Under the pieces are notes generated by a model. The model searched no databases. It was not told where the DNA came from and worked only from the letters and a program-made list of their open reading frames with translations. Shown one piece after another: positions 36,142 to 47,730 of a stretch of DNA of 64,000 nt. Position numbers and translations under genes: made by a program. This stretch comes from Canna indica (lineage: Eukaryota; Streptophyta; Magnoliopsida; Zingiberales; Cannaceae): the NCBI GenBank assembly GCA_034359265.1, contig CP136891.1, forward strand, positions 50,398,001-50,462,000. Direction: 5' to 3'. Numbering within the stretch: position 1 is the first letter of the stretch; the number at the start of each line of letters is the position of its first letter.

Positions 36142-36456
36142 ATGGCTCTAGAGAGTGTAGCGTCTTTACCACCTAGGTTCGATGAGTCTAATTTTGGTCT
36201 TTGGAAAGGAAGAATGTATACATTCTTAAAGACTCAAGGAATAGGTGTGTTTAATATGGTTAAGTCAAAATATATAAAACCTAAGAAAGACATGAATGCA
36301 TGGACCCAAGAACAAATTAGCATGTTTGAGTTAAATGCTAAAGCTACAAATTGCTTATTTTGTTATTTGGAAAATAATGTGTTTGAGAAAATCATGCAAT
36401 TGCCATGTGTGATGATTATGATTATGCAAAAGCTACTTTGCATAAAATCATGCTAA
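36142..36456 (+). pseudogene. Sirevirus-like gag, N-terminal part
   Basis: Starts MALESVASLPPRFDESNFG and continues through LWKGRMYTFLKTQGIG, typical of copia gag proteins of the UBN2/DUF4219 type, which begin by binding the message with an NF.LWK.RM block. AWTQEQISMFELNAKATN follows near residue 53. The frame ends at 36456 after about 100 codons; the middle of the capsid (about 100 residues in related gags) is missing by deletion, shown by the doubled CATGCTAAAGCTACTTT-like words around 36425-36470. The original protein would assemble particles; this copy is broken. Confidence 0.78.
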
Positions 36457-36469
36457 AGCTACTTTAAAC

Positions 36470-36931
36470 ATGTTTTATAATTATGCAAAAACCGAAGAGC
36501 TCAATACATTTGATGAAGGGAGTGATGACAATTGCCATCCACCCAATACTAATATGGTTTTTGAAGCCCATAGTGCCTCTAGTCATAAGAGCACAAGAAA
36601 TCGGAAAATGAAGGTGATTTGCCATGTGTGCCAAGAAAAAGGGCATGTAAGGAAGAACTGCCCTACTATGAAGAACAAGGCAAAGAAGAGGTCAAGTGCT
36701 TCCACCTCCACATCTCACTCATTTGAAGCATCCTCTACCCATGACTATGAAGCCACTTCCAAAGTGACCCTCAAAACTGCAAATAATGAGGTACTCTCTC
36801 CTTCATCTAGTCATGATAATGATAGTACTAGCTCTTCTAGTTCACATGATATGCAATATGATGAGTTAGTAAGGAATACAAGAAAATGTATGCCTTGCTT
36901 GTTAAAAAAGACAATGAAAAGAAAAGATTGA
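36470..36931 (+). pseudogene. Sirevirus-like gag, zinc-knuckle part
   Basis: Reads MFYNYAKTEELNTFDEGSDD, a basic linker, then CHVCQEKGHVRKNC at residues 51-64, a perfect CX2CX4HX4C knuckle for nucleic acid binding (36620-36661). A serine- and threonine-rich stretch (SSASTSTSHSFEASSTHDYE) and MQYDELVRNTRKCM follow, where the frame slips into the next entry. Confidence 0.78.
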
Positions 36932-37236
36932 AAAAAGATAATATAAGGCTTAACTCTCATGTGGATGAATTAAAACTAGAAAATGATAGAATGAAATCTA
37001 GTTCTTTTGATTTTTCTCATGATACGTTGAAACTTGAGCTTAAGGACATAAAGCTTGAAAATGAAAATTTGAAACTTGAGAATTCAAAAATTGTAAGTCA
37101 AAACACCAATTTGAAATCTAAATCTAAAGCCTTATATCAATCTCTTGATTCATTGAAAAATGAGATTGTGTCCTTAAATAAGAATGAAAACGAATTGAAA
37201 AATATTTCATTTCCTAAGAACACAATAATGAAATAA
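36886..37236 (+). pseudogene. Sirevirus-like gag, coiled-coil part
   Basis: 116 codons, rich in K, E, L and N with heptad-like spacing (LVKKDNEKKRLKKDN, LKLELKDIKLENENLKLE), a probable long coiled coil. Copy 1 has the same protein stretch at 9018-9280. A coiled coil after the zinc knuckle is unusual for copia gag but fits Sireviruses, whose gag is longer than in other copia lineages. It overlaps the previous frame by one shift. Confidence 0.75.
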
Positions 37237-37249
37237 ACTTATGTAAAGA

Positions 37250-37596
37250 ATGCCAATGTCGATCATGTTCAAAATGCTTGGCATTCCACATTTAAATCTC
37301 ATGTTCAAAAGAAGAATGTTTCACTTAAGAATGCTCATGCTCATCTTAGTTCAAATGACAAGCATTCTAAAAATAAATCTCATGTCCAAAGCAAGAACAA
37401 AAAGAAATAATTTCAAGGTCATTGTTTTTGTTGTGGTGTTTATGGGCATACCATATATGATTGTGCATTTAAGATGAACCCAAGTGGTGTTAAGACACTT
37501 TGGGTAGCTAAGCCCTCTAACCCCCAAGGACCCAAAGCCATTTGGGTACCAAAGATCTCATCTTCTCTTGTAGGGGGAGCGACCACACAAGGATGA
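37250..37596 (+). pseudogene. Sirevirus-like gag, C-terminal second knuckle
   Basis: In shifted frames the sequence encodes a basic HAHLSSNDKHS-like linker, a second knuckle CFCCGVYGHTIYDC at 37423-37464 (CX2CX4HX4C intact) and a WVAKPSNPQGPKAIWVP tail, ending GGATTQG and a stop at 37594. In complete Sireviruses this tail leads into protease and integrase; here and in copy 1 it is followed only by non-coding DNA. Confidence 0.75.
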
Positions 37597-40560
37597 GTTG
37601 ATAATGGTTGGTGGGAGTTGCATGAAGACTTAAAGCTTCACCAAATACAAGTTGCAACTTCGCATCGTATGGATGCCTTCGGTATGAAAAATCGGCATCT
37701 AGTTAATTTGGTATCATCTCCTATACCTCTTGTTTAAATTAGAGTTGGAGTTTGATATATGCTTAATATTAGTAGATTGTCCACTCTCGATAAGTTTCAA
37801 AATATTTTTGACTTTTGATTTCCCGGTCTCCTCGAAGACCTATGTAACCTGTAAAGGGCTCTTGCGACCTTGCGGTTCTAAATTGTAGGCTCATTGTGGC
37901 CTTTTGGTTTTCAACCAACAGGAAGGGTTGGAGATCTTATGTTTCAAAATTTTACATTTTGAGATCTCTCGATTCGTTTTGGTTTCATGACGATTTTACT
38001 TGAAACGAATTCTTTCACTATCTAGCTTAGGTTGAAATACCCAAATGAAGATTTCTATTTCACCTTGCTATTTAGTATGATAACTTGCTAGTGGATAAGA
38101 TTTGATTATCATTAACGAAGTATACTTGCAAGTTATTGTAAATGGAAGGCTAATTAGAATGAAAAAGATTAGTTTGGCAAATTATCATGAATAAGGTATA
38201 ACTTTGATAAATTCAAATCTTAGTGTTATACCTCAATGCTTAAGCTTAAAAAATGTCTCAATACTCATGATTAGAATTTCATGGTAAACCCTTGAATTTC
38301 CATAAGTAGGTAGAATTTTAGTACTTAGGCAAATTTCATTAAATGAAACTTGCTCTAGGTTGATATTCACTATTAGAGACATTCTTTTTAAGTCCAAACT
38401 AGTTAAACATGTTTAGAGATGTTATTCCTCAAATGTTTCACATCTTAAGATCTCTTTTGATTCATTTTGATCTCATGATAACCTCTTTAAAATGAATCTT
38501 CACTATCTAGCATAGGTTAAGGTTTTTAAATGAAACTTTGTATTGAACCTTTGCTATTTAGTATGTTAGCTTGCTAGTTGGTATATAAATTCATTTTGAT
38601 ACTAATAAAGCCTACTTGCCAGTTAAGAAAGTGGTAAACATTGAAGGCTATGCTATCATAAAGAAAAGTGAAAAGTAAATGACAAGTTTGGCAAAATTCT
38701 ATTGAAAGAGGTATGAATTAGTTTTGCAAAATCTTAATGTAATTCTTGAATTTTCATACTTTAATGATGTCTCTATATACTCATGATTAATTTTGCATGA
38801 TAAATGTTTGAATTTTCATGAGTAGGCAATTTCATGGGTAACTAGGCAAGTTCATGATATTAATATTGAATGAATATGGACTAGTTTGAAATTTCTTTTT
38901 AGAGACCTCATTTTGAGTAAAGACCAAACAAACATGTTTAGATACACATATCATATGAGTCTAGGTATTTAAAATTCAAAATTCATGTCTAGATGAATAA
39001 TGTGATAACTATATCACTTTAGGGGACTTAAACATGTTTGACCCAAGTCAACAAATCGACTTGGACACTTCATTTTAAGTCCAAACTTCATAAACATGTT
39101 TAGGAATAGGTATGACATGTTTCCAAGTACTTAGAATGGAAAATTCATATGGATATGGATAAAATGAAATAGAGGTCAATTCATGCTTACCTTTTTTGAA
39201 CCAAGTTGACCCAAGTCAACCAATTGACTTAGTGGTCTCATTTTTAATCCATATTTGAGGAACATGTTTAGATTTACTCATGTTAGGTATCCAAGGTTTA
39301 AGGTTGAAAAATCAGGAGTAAATGATAAGATTGAAACTTAGCAAGTTTCATGATAACTAGCTTAGTTTTGAATGAAACCATGCTAGGTTGATATCTTGAC
39401 TTAAGGACATAATTTTCATTTCAAACTTGACATACACTCTTTACATGATCATTTTATGGTGTCATAAAAGTTTGAATGAAAATTGAACATGTTTTAAGAA
39501 TAACTGAAAATTAAGAAAATGTCATTTCACCCAACAATTGGTATGCATTTTCAGTTATTTCTAGAAAAAAATAGGAAAATTCTTTTTAGATGATTCTTGA
39601 AAATGCACCCTCACTGAAAAATCTAGGTTCTTCAGTAAAAATTTAGAAAAGTTTCATCAAGAATCTGATTTATAATGGAATTTTGAAATTGGATTTTGAA
39701 AACACAAAGTATCATCCTTCTTGAAATATCAATCTTTCCGATATTTTGATTTTTCTTCAAAAACTTCAAATGAAAACTCATGCAAACTATCTTATTTCAT
39801 TTCTAATATCATTCACACCATTGCTTGAGTAAAATCATTCATAGGAATGATTTTGATAATTTGAATGATAACTAGAAATATTCATTTTTTCATTAAAAAT
39901 AATATAGGATGAAAAATGAACTTAGAAAATTTATTTTGAGTTCAAACTTGATACATGCATTTCAAATGACCATTCAATAATTGGTATCAAAAAATTTCAT
40001 CCAACAATTGGTATTTCAAATCTTGAAGTATAGGTTAACCTAAGTCAACAAAGTGACTTTACAATTTTATTTTAAGCCCAAACTTGATTCATAGACTTAC
40101 ATTCACTCATGTTTGATGTCTAGATGCTTAAGATAGAGAAAACATGAGTAGATAGCAAAATTTGATACTTAGCATTTTCATGTGTTCATGCTTAATTCAA
40201 ATGAAACTGTGCTAAGTTAAAATTTGATTAAATGATATTAGTTTTACTTCAAACTTGATATACAAGATTTAAATGACCATATCTTGATATTTTGAAAGTT
40301 TGAATGAAATCTAAGAATGTCATGAAAAAAATATGAGCACATTCATACTTGAGTTCATACATGTTTTTGTTTTGAATTCAAATATTTAGTTTAGAACATA
40401 TCATGTATGATTTTGTTTCATATCAAATATTTATTTATTTTCATCCCTTTGGTTGAGATTGTCATGTTTCATGAAAAATCATTAGAGTCTCAACTTCATG
40501 AAAAAACATTTGTTTTTCATCCCTTTGACTAGATTAACCTTTCTTGCCCTTTTTGATTGA
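37597..40560 (+). other. Non-coding internal region of Sirevirus-like copy 2
   Basis: About 3 kb, AT-rich, without a frame worth calling. It keeps a recognisable order of motifs with copy 1 (5431-8506) and with the fragment at 44194-46777: the GGTCTCCTCGGAGACCTATG hairpin-like block near 37827, the repeated AAGTCAACAAATCGACTTGG-type words, and CAACAATTGGTAT words. The regular recurrence of GACCCAAGTCAAC and CATGTTTAGATTTACTCATG suggests internal duplication. Confidence 0.7.
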
Positions 40561-40747
40561 TGTCAAAAGGGGGAGAAAATTATAGGTAAAGGGGAGGAAA
40601 ATATAGGAAATCCATGCATATAGATAGGGGAGTTTATTTTCATAGATATACATGTTGATAGGGGGAGAAATCCCTTAGATGATATCCTCTATACTTTAAT
40701 GAATATATTTTCTTAAGTATGTTTGTCATCATCAAAAAGGGGACGAT
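40561..40747 (+). promoter_or_regulatory. Polypurine tract cluster
   Basis: TCAAAAGGGGGAGAAAAT, GGTAAAGGGGAGGAAAAT, GATAGGGGGAGAAATC and finally ATCAAAAAGGGGACGAT directly before the 3' LTR. The last is in the primer position. Copy 1 has the same series. Confidence 0.7.
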
Positions 40748-42255
40748 TGTTGGCTTTAGATTTTCAAGCTTGGTCTTAATCTCGGTTTTGATAATAACAA
40801 ACATGGAACTAATATTTCAATGAGAAATCTTTCAGGTTCCATATCGATTACTGTTCGATGTCCTCGATCGGATAAATCGAAAGAAATCAAAAAATCGGAA
40901 GGACATCGATCGTCACGCTCGGGTTCATCGCGAAAATTTCTCGAAGCTCGACGAGTGCACCAAAGTCGCATTGGACGAGTTCAAAGATCAAATGAAAAGC
41001 TCTCCAAGTTGATGCTCGTTGAAAGTCGGAACTCGGAAATGAAGCGCGGAGGAAGAAGGCTGAAGAAATCAAATTCAGCCTAGGTTCGGTCGACCGGGCG
41101 ATCGACCGAATATGGTTAGAAAAATGGTAGTAGCCATCTCGGTCGACTGGTCGGTCGACCGAAGGATGCCGAAAAATGGTAGTAGCTACTTCGGTCGACC
41201 GAGCGATCGACCGACTAAGGCCAAAAATTGGCAGTAGCTTCGTCGGTCGACCCAATTGCGAATAGCTGAAGACACAACTTGCGTCAATTGACCAGGCGGT
41301 TGACCGGATTGCGGGAATGCAGTTTTACGTCTGGGCGGTCGACCGAACAGAGAGAATAGGCAGCGGTCGCTCTAAGCGGTCGATCGGTCGATCGACCGGC
41401 CAATCGACCGAACGGCTATAACGGCTAGATTTTAGCCCGTTGAGCGACCGTTCCTTTGAGAGGTTATATATATCATTCATATAACTCATTTAACCTATCT
41501 CTCCCACTCTTACAGATTTGATTGAGCATTCTAAAGGGAGATTTGAGCCTTCAAAGGATCGATCAACAGCGCTCTATTCTTCCATGAACATTTTCTCAAG
41601 CGCCCAGCTTTCTTCCTCAACTCGAGTTTTAATATGAGCTCTACCTCTTGACGAGTTGAAGGCGTCGAAGTCTTGGAAAAGAGCTGTGGTTCCTCTCTCA
41701 TTGTTTAGCTCTTTTGATTGTATTTTAATTGTTAATTAACATTATTTTCTTTGGATTTGTGTTTGAGTAAGACCTAGGTTGTTAGGTCTTGTTTTATGGA
41801 AGTGGTTACCTCGGTGAAAAGGTGTAAAGCCACTTGTATAAGAATAACTTACTAGGATTAGTCGAGTTGTCCCTTAGGGTTGAGGTGGAAGAGTGCTCTC
41901 GATGAGAAGATGGAGACTTACGGGTGTGGAAGTGCCTTAGGTTGAGAGTGAGACTCTTCGAGTCAAAGTCCTCTATGTAAGGGAAACTAATTAATCTAGT
42001 AAAACTTAGTTTGGAAATCCTAAGCGGGGTGCTTAGGTACTGGAGTAGGCATTGGGGCCGAACCACTATAAATCAGTGTGTTTGCATTAATACTTGTTTG
42101 TTTTAATTGCTTTATCATTTATCACTTCCGCATTTAGTCGTAAAATTATAATTTGCCTAAGTAATCAAAGAAACGATTAAAACCAGAATTAGGCAAATAG
42201 ATTTAGATAATACACTATACACCCCCCCCCCTCTAGTGTGTCATTTCGTACAATA
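40748..42255 (+). repeat. 3' LTR of Sirevirus-like copy 2
   Basis: TGTTGGCTTTAG to TCGTACAATA (end mutated from TGTCCAACA), 1508 bp. It is about 120 bp longer than the 5' LTR mainly because the GGTCGACC block holds extra tandem units. Confidence 0.88.
41087..41260 (+). repeat. GGTCGACC tandem repeat in the Sirevirus-like LTR
   Basis: CGGTCGAC recurs at 41087, 41140, 41192 and 41244, a period of 52-53 bp. Each unit has CGGTCGAC, then GCGATCGACCGA (or a variant), then AAAAATGGTAGTAGC. The 5' LTR has little more than one unit at 35010-35070. Confidence 0.8.
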
Positions 42256-42711
42256 GGGCGGCTCGGCTTGGGCAGCTTGGCTTTGGCGGCTCCTCTCTCC
42301 TACTCGGCTGGTGCGGCTCCAATAGGGAGCCGCCTAGCCCTTGGGTGGGATTTTATAATCCCCTCCTATTTTCTCCTATCCACACCCTAAACCCGCACTC
42401 TCATAAACTCATATCTGAAACCCACTAACCCAACTAATCTCACTAGCTCAACATAACCTTATACTAAATACAATCATCAATCACATGCACACCCATGCAT
42501 TATAATTTAATAAATCAAGCACACACAACAGAATCATTAAATAAATTTTATCTACACAGGGAAGAGAATTGCATAATTCAAACTCCTACTTACCCGAGCT
42601 CGCAAGCTCACACCGAATCATGAGTCGACTCGGCTTGACCTCGAACTAGCCCGCTAGGCTGACAATCACAAATAATAACCAAAAGTAAATATTAATATCT
42701 ACGACATTACA
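42256..42711 (-). repeat. First 456 bp of a type B-like LTR, minus strand
   Basis: On the minus strand it starts TGTAATGTCG at 42711, has the CAGCCTAGCGGGCTAG and GAGCTCGGGTAAGTAGG blocks of type B LTRs and a TTATAAAATCC box near 42355. It is cut at 42256 by the Sirevirus-like LTR. A purine-rich TTCTTTAAGGAGGGATGAT stretch just outside (42712-42735) is the polypurine tract. Confidence 0.8.
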
Positions 42712-42759
42712 ATCATCCCTCCTTAAAGAAAATTCATCCTCGAATTTCGGAAAAAGAGG

Positions 42760-44183
42760 CTAAGGACTCACCAGATCATCAAACAATGAAGGATATCGCT
42801 CTCGAATATCCTGCTCCATCTCCCAAGTAGCCTCATGCCCGGAATGGTGCTCCCACCCTACCTTAACCAAGGGAATTTCCTTGGACCTTAATTTTCTAAT
42901 CTGTCGATCTAGCACCTCAACGGGTCGCTCCTCATAGGAGATTGCTGAATCCACCTCTACTGCGGTAGGCTTGATCTCATGAGACTCATCCCGAACATAC
43001 TTCTTCAGCATGGATACATGGAACACCGGATGCACGCGTTCCATACTAGGAGGTAAGGCAAACTCATATGCCACAACTCCCCTACGCTTGGGAATAGGAA
43101 ATGGCCCAATGAACCTTGGGCTTAGCTTTCCGTTTTTGCCAAACCTCGCCACCCTTTTCATAGGGGATACATTGAGGAACACCATGTCCCCCTCAGCAAA
43201 CTCTACTTCCCTGGCCTTTCCATCTACATACATCTTTTGGCGACTCTGAGCTGCCAACAATCTCTCTCTGATTAGTTTCACTTTTCTACTGCCTCACCAG
43301 GTCGGATCACATCATAAGGGAATCCCCTGCCTCAAACCAGCCTACAGGCGACCTGCATCGCAGCCCATATAATGCCTCAAAAGGGGCCATCCCGATGCTG
43401 CTATGATAACTGTTATTGTAGGCAAACTCAATCAGGGGTAAGTGCCTCTCCCAACTACCCTCCAACTCTAGGACACATTCTCTCAAAATGTCCTCCAATG
43501 TCTGAATGGTCCACTCCGACTGACAATCTGTTTGAGGGTGAAATTCAGTGCTGAACCGGACCTGAGTGCCCAACGTGTCCTAGAAAGACTGCCAGAATCG
43601 AGTTGTAAATTGAGTACCCTGATCTGAGATGATCATAATAGGAACACCATGATATGCGACGATCCGATCCAAGAACATCCTCGCATACTGCTCGGCTGAA
43701 AAGGTTGTCCTGACTGGTATGAAATATGATGTCTTGGTTAGGCGATCCACCACTAACCAGATAGAATCATTGCCCATCCCAGACTTTGGCAACCCTGTTA
43801 GAAAATCCATGGTTATCTTCTCCCATTTCCAATCTGGTACTTCTAGGTTCTGGAGCAACGCTGTCGGATTTAAATGCTCAGCCTTAACATGTTGACACAC
43901 CAAGCACTTAGACATGAACTCGACCACCTCTATCTTCATGCCTTTCAACCAATAATTCTGTCTTAAATCATGTTACATTTTCGTGGCTCCCGGATACATA
44001 GTGTATGTGGATCGATCAGCCATCTCTAGCACCTGCCTGCGAACCTCAGTCATATCTGGCACCACTATCCTATTCTTAAACCTCAGAACGCCCTCCGAGT
44101 CAACACCGAAACCATCCTTAGTGAGTGCACAGAAAGCATCCTCCTCCTTCGCTGCCCGCAACATGACTACCAACGTGGACTAG
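42760..44183 (-). pseudogene. Gypsy integrase with chromodomain, minus strand
   Basis: From the 5' side (44183): MVVMLRAAKEEDAFCALTKD linker, zinc-binding region with HRSTYTMYPGATKM and CLVCQ, then the core with D in ITMDFLTGLPK, D in IISDQGTQF and E in [13 protein letters not shown], and [20 protein letters not shown]. The C-terminal part (43281-42760) is open: FAEGDMVFLNVSPMKRVARF, GPFPIPKRRG, VHPVFHVSMLKKY, then the chromodomain VLDRQIRKLRSKEIPLVKV and EATWEMEQDIRERYPSLF. The chromodomain marks chromoviruses and is thought to steer integration to chromatin. In-frame stops (one after WQSF, others near 43300 and 43975) break the polyprotein. RT and RNase H are absent upstream. Confidence 0.87.
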
Positions 44184-44192
44184 ACCCTCAGA

Positions 44193-46782
44193 TAAGCTTC
44201 ACCAAATACAAGTTGCAACTTCGCATCGTATGGATGCCTTCAGTATGAAAAATCGGCATCTAGTTAATTAGGTATCATCTCCTATACCTCTTGTTTAAAT
44301 TAGAGTTGGAGTTTGATATATGCTTAATATTAGTAGATTTTCCACTCTCGATAAGTTTCAAAATGTTTTTGACTTTTGATTTCCCGGTCTCCTCGGAGAC
44401 CTATGTAGCTTGTAATGGGCTCATACGACCTTGCGGTTCTAAATCGTAGGCTCATTGTGGACTTTCGGTTTTCAACCAATAGGAAGGGTTGGGGATCTTA
44501 TGTTTCAAAATTTTACATTTTGAGATCTCTCGATTCGTTTTGGTTTCATGACGATTTTTTCTTGAAACGAATTTTTCACTATCTAGCTTAGGTTGAAATA
44601 CCCAAATGAATATTTCTATTTCACCTTGCTATTTAGTATGATAACTTGCTAGTAGATAAGATTTGATTACCATTAATGAAGTATACTTGCAAGTTATTGA
44701 AAATGGAAGGCTAATTAGGAAGACTAAGATTAGTTTGGCAAATTATCATGAATAAGGTATAACTTTGATAAATTCAAAATCTTAGTGTTATACCTCAATG
44801 CTTATGCTTAAATAATGTCTCAATACTCATGATTAGAATTGCATGGTAAACCCTTGAATTTTCATGAGTAGGTAGAATTTTAGTACTTAGGCAAATTTCA
44901 TTGAATGAAACTTGCTCTAGGTTGATATTCACTATTAGAGACATTCTTTTTAAGTCCAAACTAGTTAAATATGTTTAGGGACCTTATTCCTCAATTGTTT
45001 CACATCTTAAAATCCCTTAGACTCATTTTGATATAATGATAACCTCCTTAAAATGAATCTTTACTATCTAGCATAGGTTAAGGTTTTTAAATGAAACTTT
45101 GCATTGAACATTTGCTATTTAGTATGTTAGCTTGCTAGTTGGTATATAATTTCATTTTGATACTAATGAACCCTCATTGCAAGTTAAGAAAGTGGTAAAC
45201 AATTGAAGGCTATGCTATCTAAAAGAAAATGAAAAGTAAATGACAAGTTTGGCAAATTTCTAAGACTAAGGTATGGATTTAATTTTGCAAAAATCTTAGT
45301 ATAATAATTGAATATCCATGTTTAATGATGTCTCTATACTCATGATTGTTTTTGCATAATAAATGTTTGAATTTTTATGAGTAGGCAATTTCATGATAAC
45401 TAGGCAATTTCATGATATTAATATTGAATGAAATTGGACTAGTTTGAAATCTCTTATTAGAGACCTCATTTTGAGTCAACACCAAACAAACATGTTTAGA
45501 TACATATATCACATGAGTCTAGGTACTTAATCTTGAAAATTCATGTCTAGATGAACAATGTGATAACTATATCACTTTAGGGGACTTAAACTTGAAAAAG
45601 AGTGACCCAAGTCAACAAAATCAACTTGGACACATCATTTTAAGTCCAAACTTCATAAACATATTTAGAAATAGGTATGACATATTTCCAAAGCATTTAG
45701 AATGAAAAATGCATATGGATATGGATAAAATGACATAGAGGTCAATTCATACTTACCTCTTTTAAACCAAGTTGACCAAAATCAACAAATTAACTTAGAG
45801 GTCTCATTTTCCATCCATATTTGAGGAACATGTTTAGATTTACTCATGTTAGGTGTCCATAAGTTTAAAGTTGAAAAATCATGAGCAAATGATAAGATTG
45901 AAACTTAGCAAATTTCATGAAAACTAGTTTAGTTTTGAAGGAAACCATGCTAGGTTGATATCTTGACTTAAGGACATAATTCTCATTCCAAACTTGACAT
46001 ACACTCTTTACATGACCATTATGTGGTGTCATAAAAGTTTGAATGAAAATTGAACATGTTTTAAGAATAACTAAAAATTAAGAAAATGTCATTTCACCCA
46101 ACAATTGGTATGCATTTTAAGCAATTTCTAGAGAAATATAGAAAAATCTTTTTTAATTGATTCTTGGAACTACAGCCTCACTGAAAAATCTAGGTTCTTC
46201 AGTAAAAATCTTGAAAAGTTTCATCAAGAATCTGATTTATAATGGAATTTTGAAATTGGATTTCGAAAACACAATGTGTCATCCTTCTTGAAATATCAAT
46301 CTTTCCGATACTTTGATTTTTCTTCAAAAACTTCAAATGAAACTTTGTGCATGCTATTTTGATTTCATTTCTAATATCGTTCTCTCTATTCTTTGAGTAA
46401 AATCATTTTTAAAAATGATTTTGATATTTTGAGCGATATCCAAAAAAAATTAGCTTCTAGTTGAAATCAATATAGGATGAAAAATGAACATAGAAAATTC
46501 ATTTTGAGTTCAAACTTGATACATGCATTGCAAATGATCATTCAACAATTGGTATCAAAAAATTTCATCTAACAACTGATATCAAAAAATTTCGTCGAAA
46601 ATATAATTTTGCATAGATTTAAAAGTTTGATTTTTCAAATCTCGAAGTATAGGTTAACCTAAGTCAACAAAGTGACTTAGAAATTTCATTTTAAGCCCAA
46701 ACTTGATTCATAGACTTATATTCACTCATGTTTGATGTCTAGATGCTTAAGATAGAGAAAACATGAGTAGATAGCAATATGT
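44193..46782 (+). mobile_element. Sirevirus-like internal fragment inserted in gypsy DNA
   Basis: About 2.59 kb collinear with 37633-40157 of copy 2, from AAGCTTCACCAAATACAAG to CATGAGTAGATAGCAA, with no LTR at either end. It sits where the gypsy protease, RT and RNase H should be. The repeat ACCCTCAGA flanks it on both sides (44184-44192 and 46783-46791). No terminal inverted repeats were seen. Confidence 0.82.
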
Positions 46783-47555
46783 ACCCTCAGACCCTCCACG
46801 AACTGCTTCACCCGGTCCGTCTCAGTCACCACCAGGGATGGGTGATAATGGGACAACCGTGTGAACTCGATCTCATACTCTGACACTGTCATGGTGCCTG
46901 TCTGGCGAAGCTGCTCGAACTCTCTCGCCTGCCTCTCGTGGACATTCCTGGGTAGATACAATTCAATGGTAGCGGTCCAGAATTCTCCCCACGTAGGGGT
47001 TGGTGCATGAGTCCCCCTGTGTGTTCTCCATGCCTGGTGCCACTCCTTTGTTGGGCCCCTAAGTTGCACCCCAACTATGTGCGCCATCGCCTTCGAGGAA
47101 CACTCCAAAATCGAGCATAGCTTTGAGCAGTCATTTAGGAATGTTGTCACCTCCACCGCCTGATCTGTACATGTAAATGAGTCACGTACTACCGGTTCTA
47201 ATCGGTCCTCCTCCGTGAATCCAGACTAAATCGGCTCTACCACCACGGTCGGTGCTGGTACCACTAGTGGTACAGGTGGGGTCCGCTACTGCGCCAACTC
47301 CTGCTCCCTACGAAGCTCCTCTCGCTCCCTACGGAACTCCTCCTGTTCTTTACAAAATTTGTCGCATTCTCTGCGAAGCTCCTCGGTCAGCTCCATCACT
47401 TGACTCTTTAGCAGTGCAACCCTAGGATCTCGCACTACCTCCTCCTGAGCCACCTGGCTGGTAGCATGGTCCCTGCCTTGGCCGCGACCTCGGCCTCGTC
47501 TACCAACGGAGTTATTTTCGCTTCCACTCATCACAACATCATCATATGCTTCCAT
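46783..47555 (-). pseudogene. Gypsy gag, minus strand (type C element)
   Basis: Starts MEAYDDVVMSGSENNSVG at 47555, like the gag starts at 26990 and 52003. An RG-rich stretch (GRRGRGRGQGRD) and a charged coiled coil (EEFRREREELRREQELAQ) follow. One stop interrupts a proline- and valine-rich linker near 47227. The capsid core is open from 47156: VEVTTFLNDCSKLCSILECS, QLRGPTKEWHQAW, YEIEFTRLSHYHPSL and VKQFVEGLR. Coding is cut at 46783, where the Sirevirus fragment begins, so the knuckle is lost. An acceptor-like TTGCTCTTATTGATAG stands just before the ATG. Confidence 0.85.
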
Positions 47556-47730
47556 TTCTATCAATAAGAGCAAATGGTACACAATGTAACATAAGCATAA
47601 ACAACTTAAATCAAAATATGTACCGCCGCTGGTGCGCAGGTTCAGTCGTCGATCTTGTGACTAGGACGTACCATATGTGAACACACTAGCAATGCCCCAT
47701 ACGATACCTACCTTCCTATTGTCGTACCCA

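Larger units (their letters stand above)
34686..42255 (+). mobile_element. Sirevirus-like Ty1/copia element without pol, copy 2
   Basis: 5' LTR (34686-36074), PBS-like site, gag in three frames, about 3 kb of non-coding DNA, a polypurine cluster, 3' LTR (40748-42255). The gag and multiple polypurine tracts fit Ty1/copia Sireviruses. Protease, integrase, RT and RNase H are wholly absent; gag runs directly into the non-coding part exactly as in copy 1. The flanks CCGCT and GGGCG do not match and belong to different gypsy LTR copies, so the element as it stands probably arose by recombination or with a flanking deletion. Confidence 0.82.
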
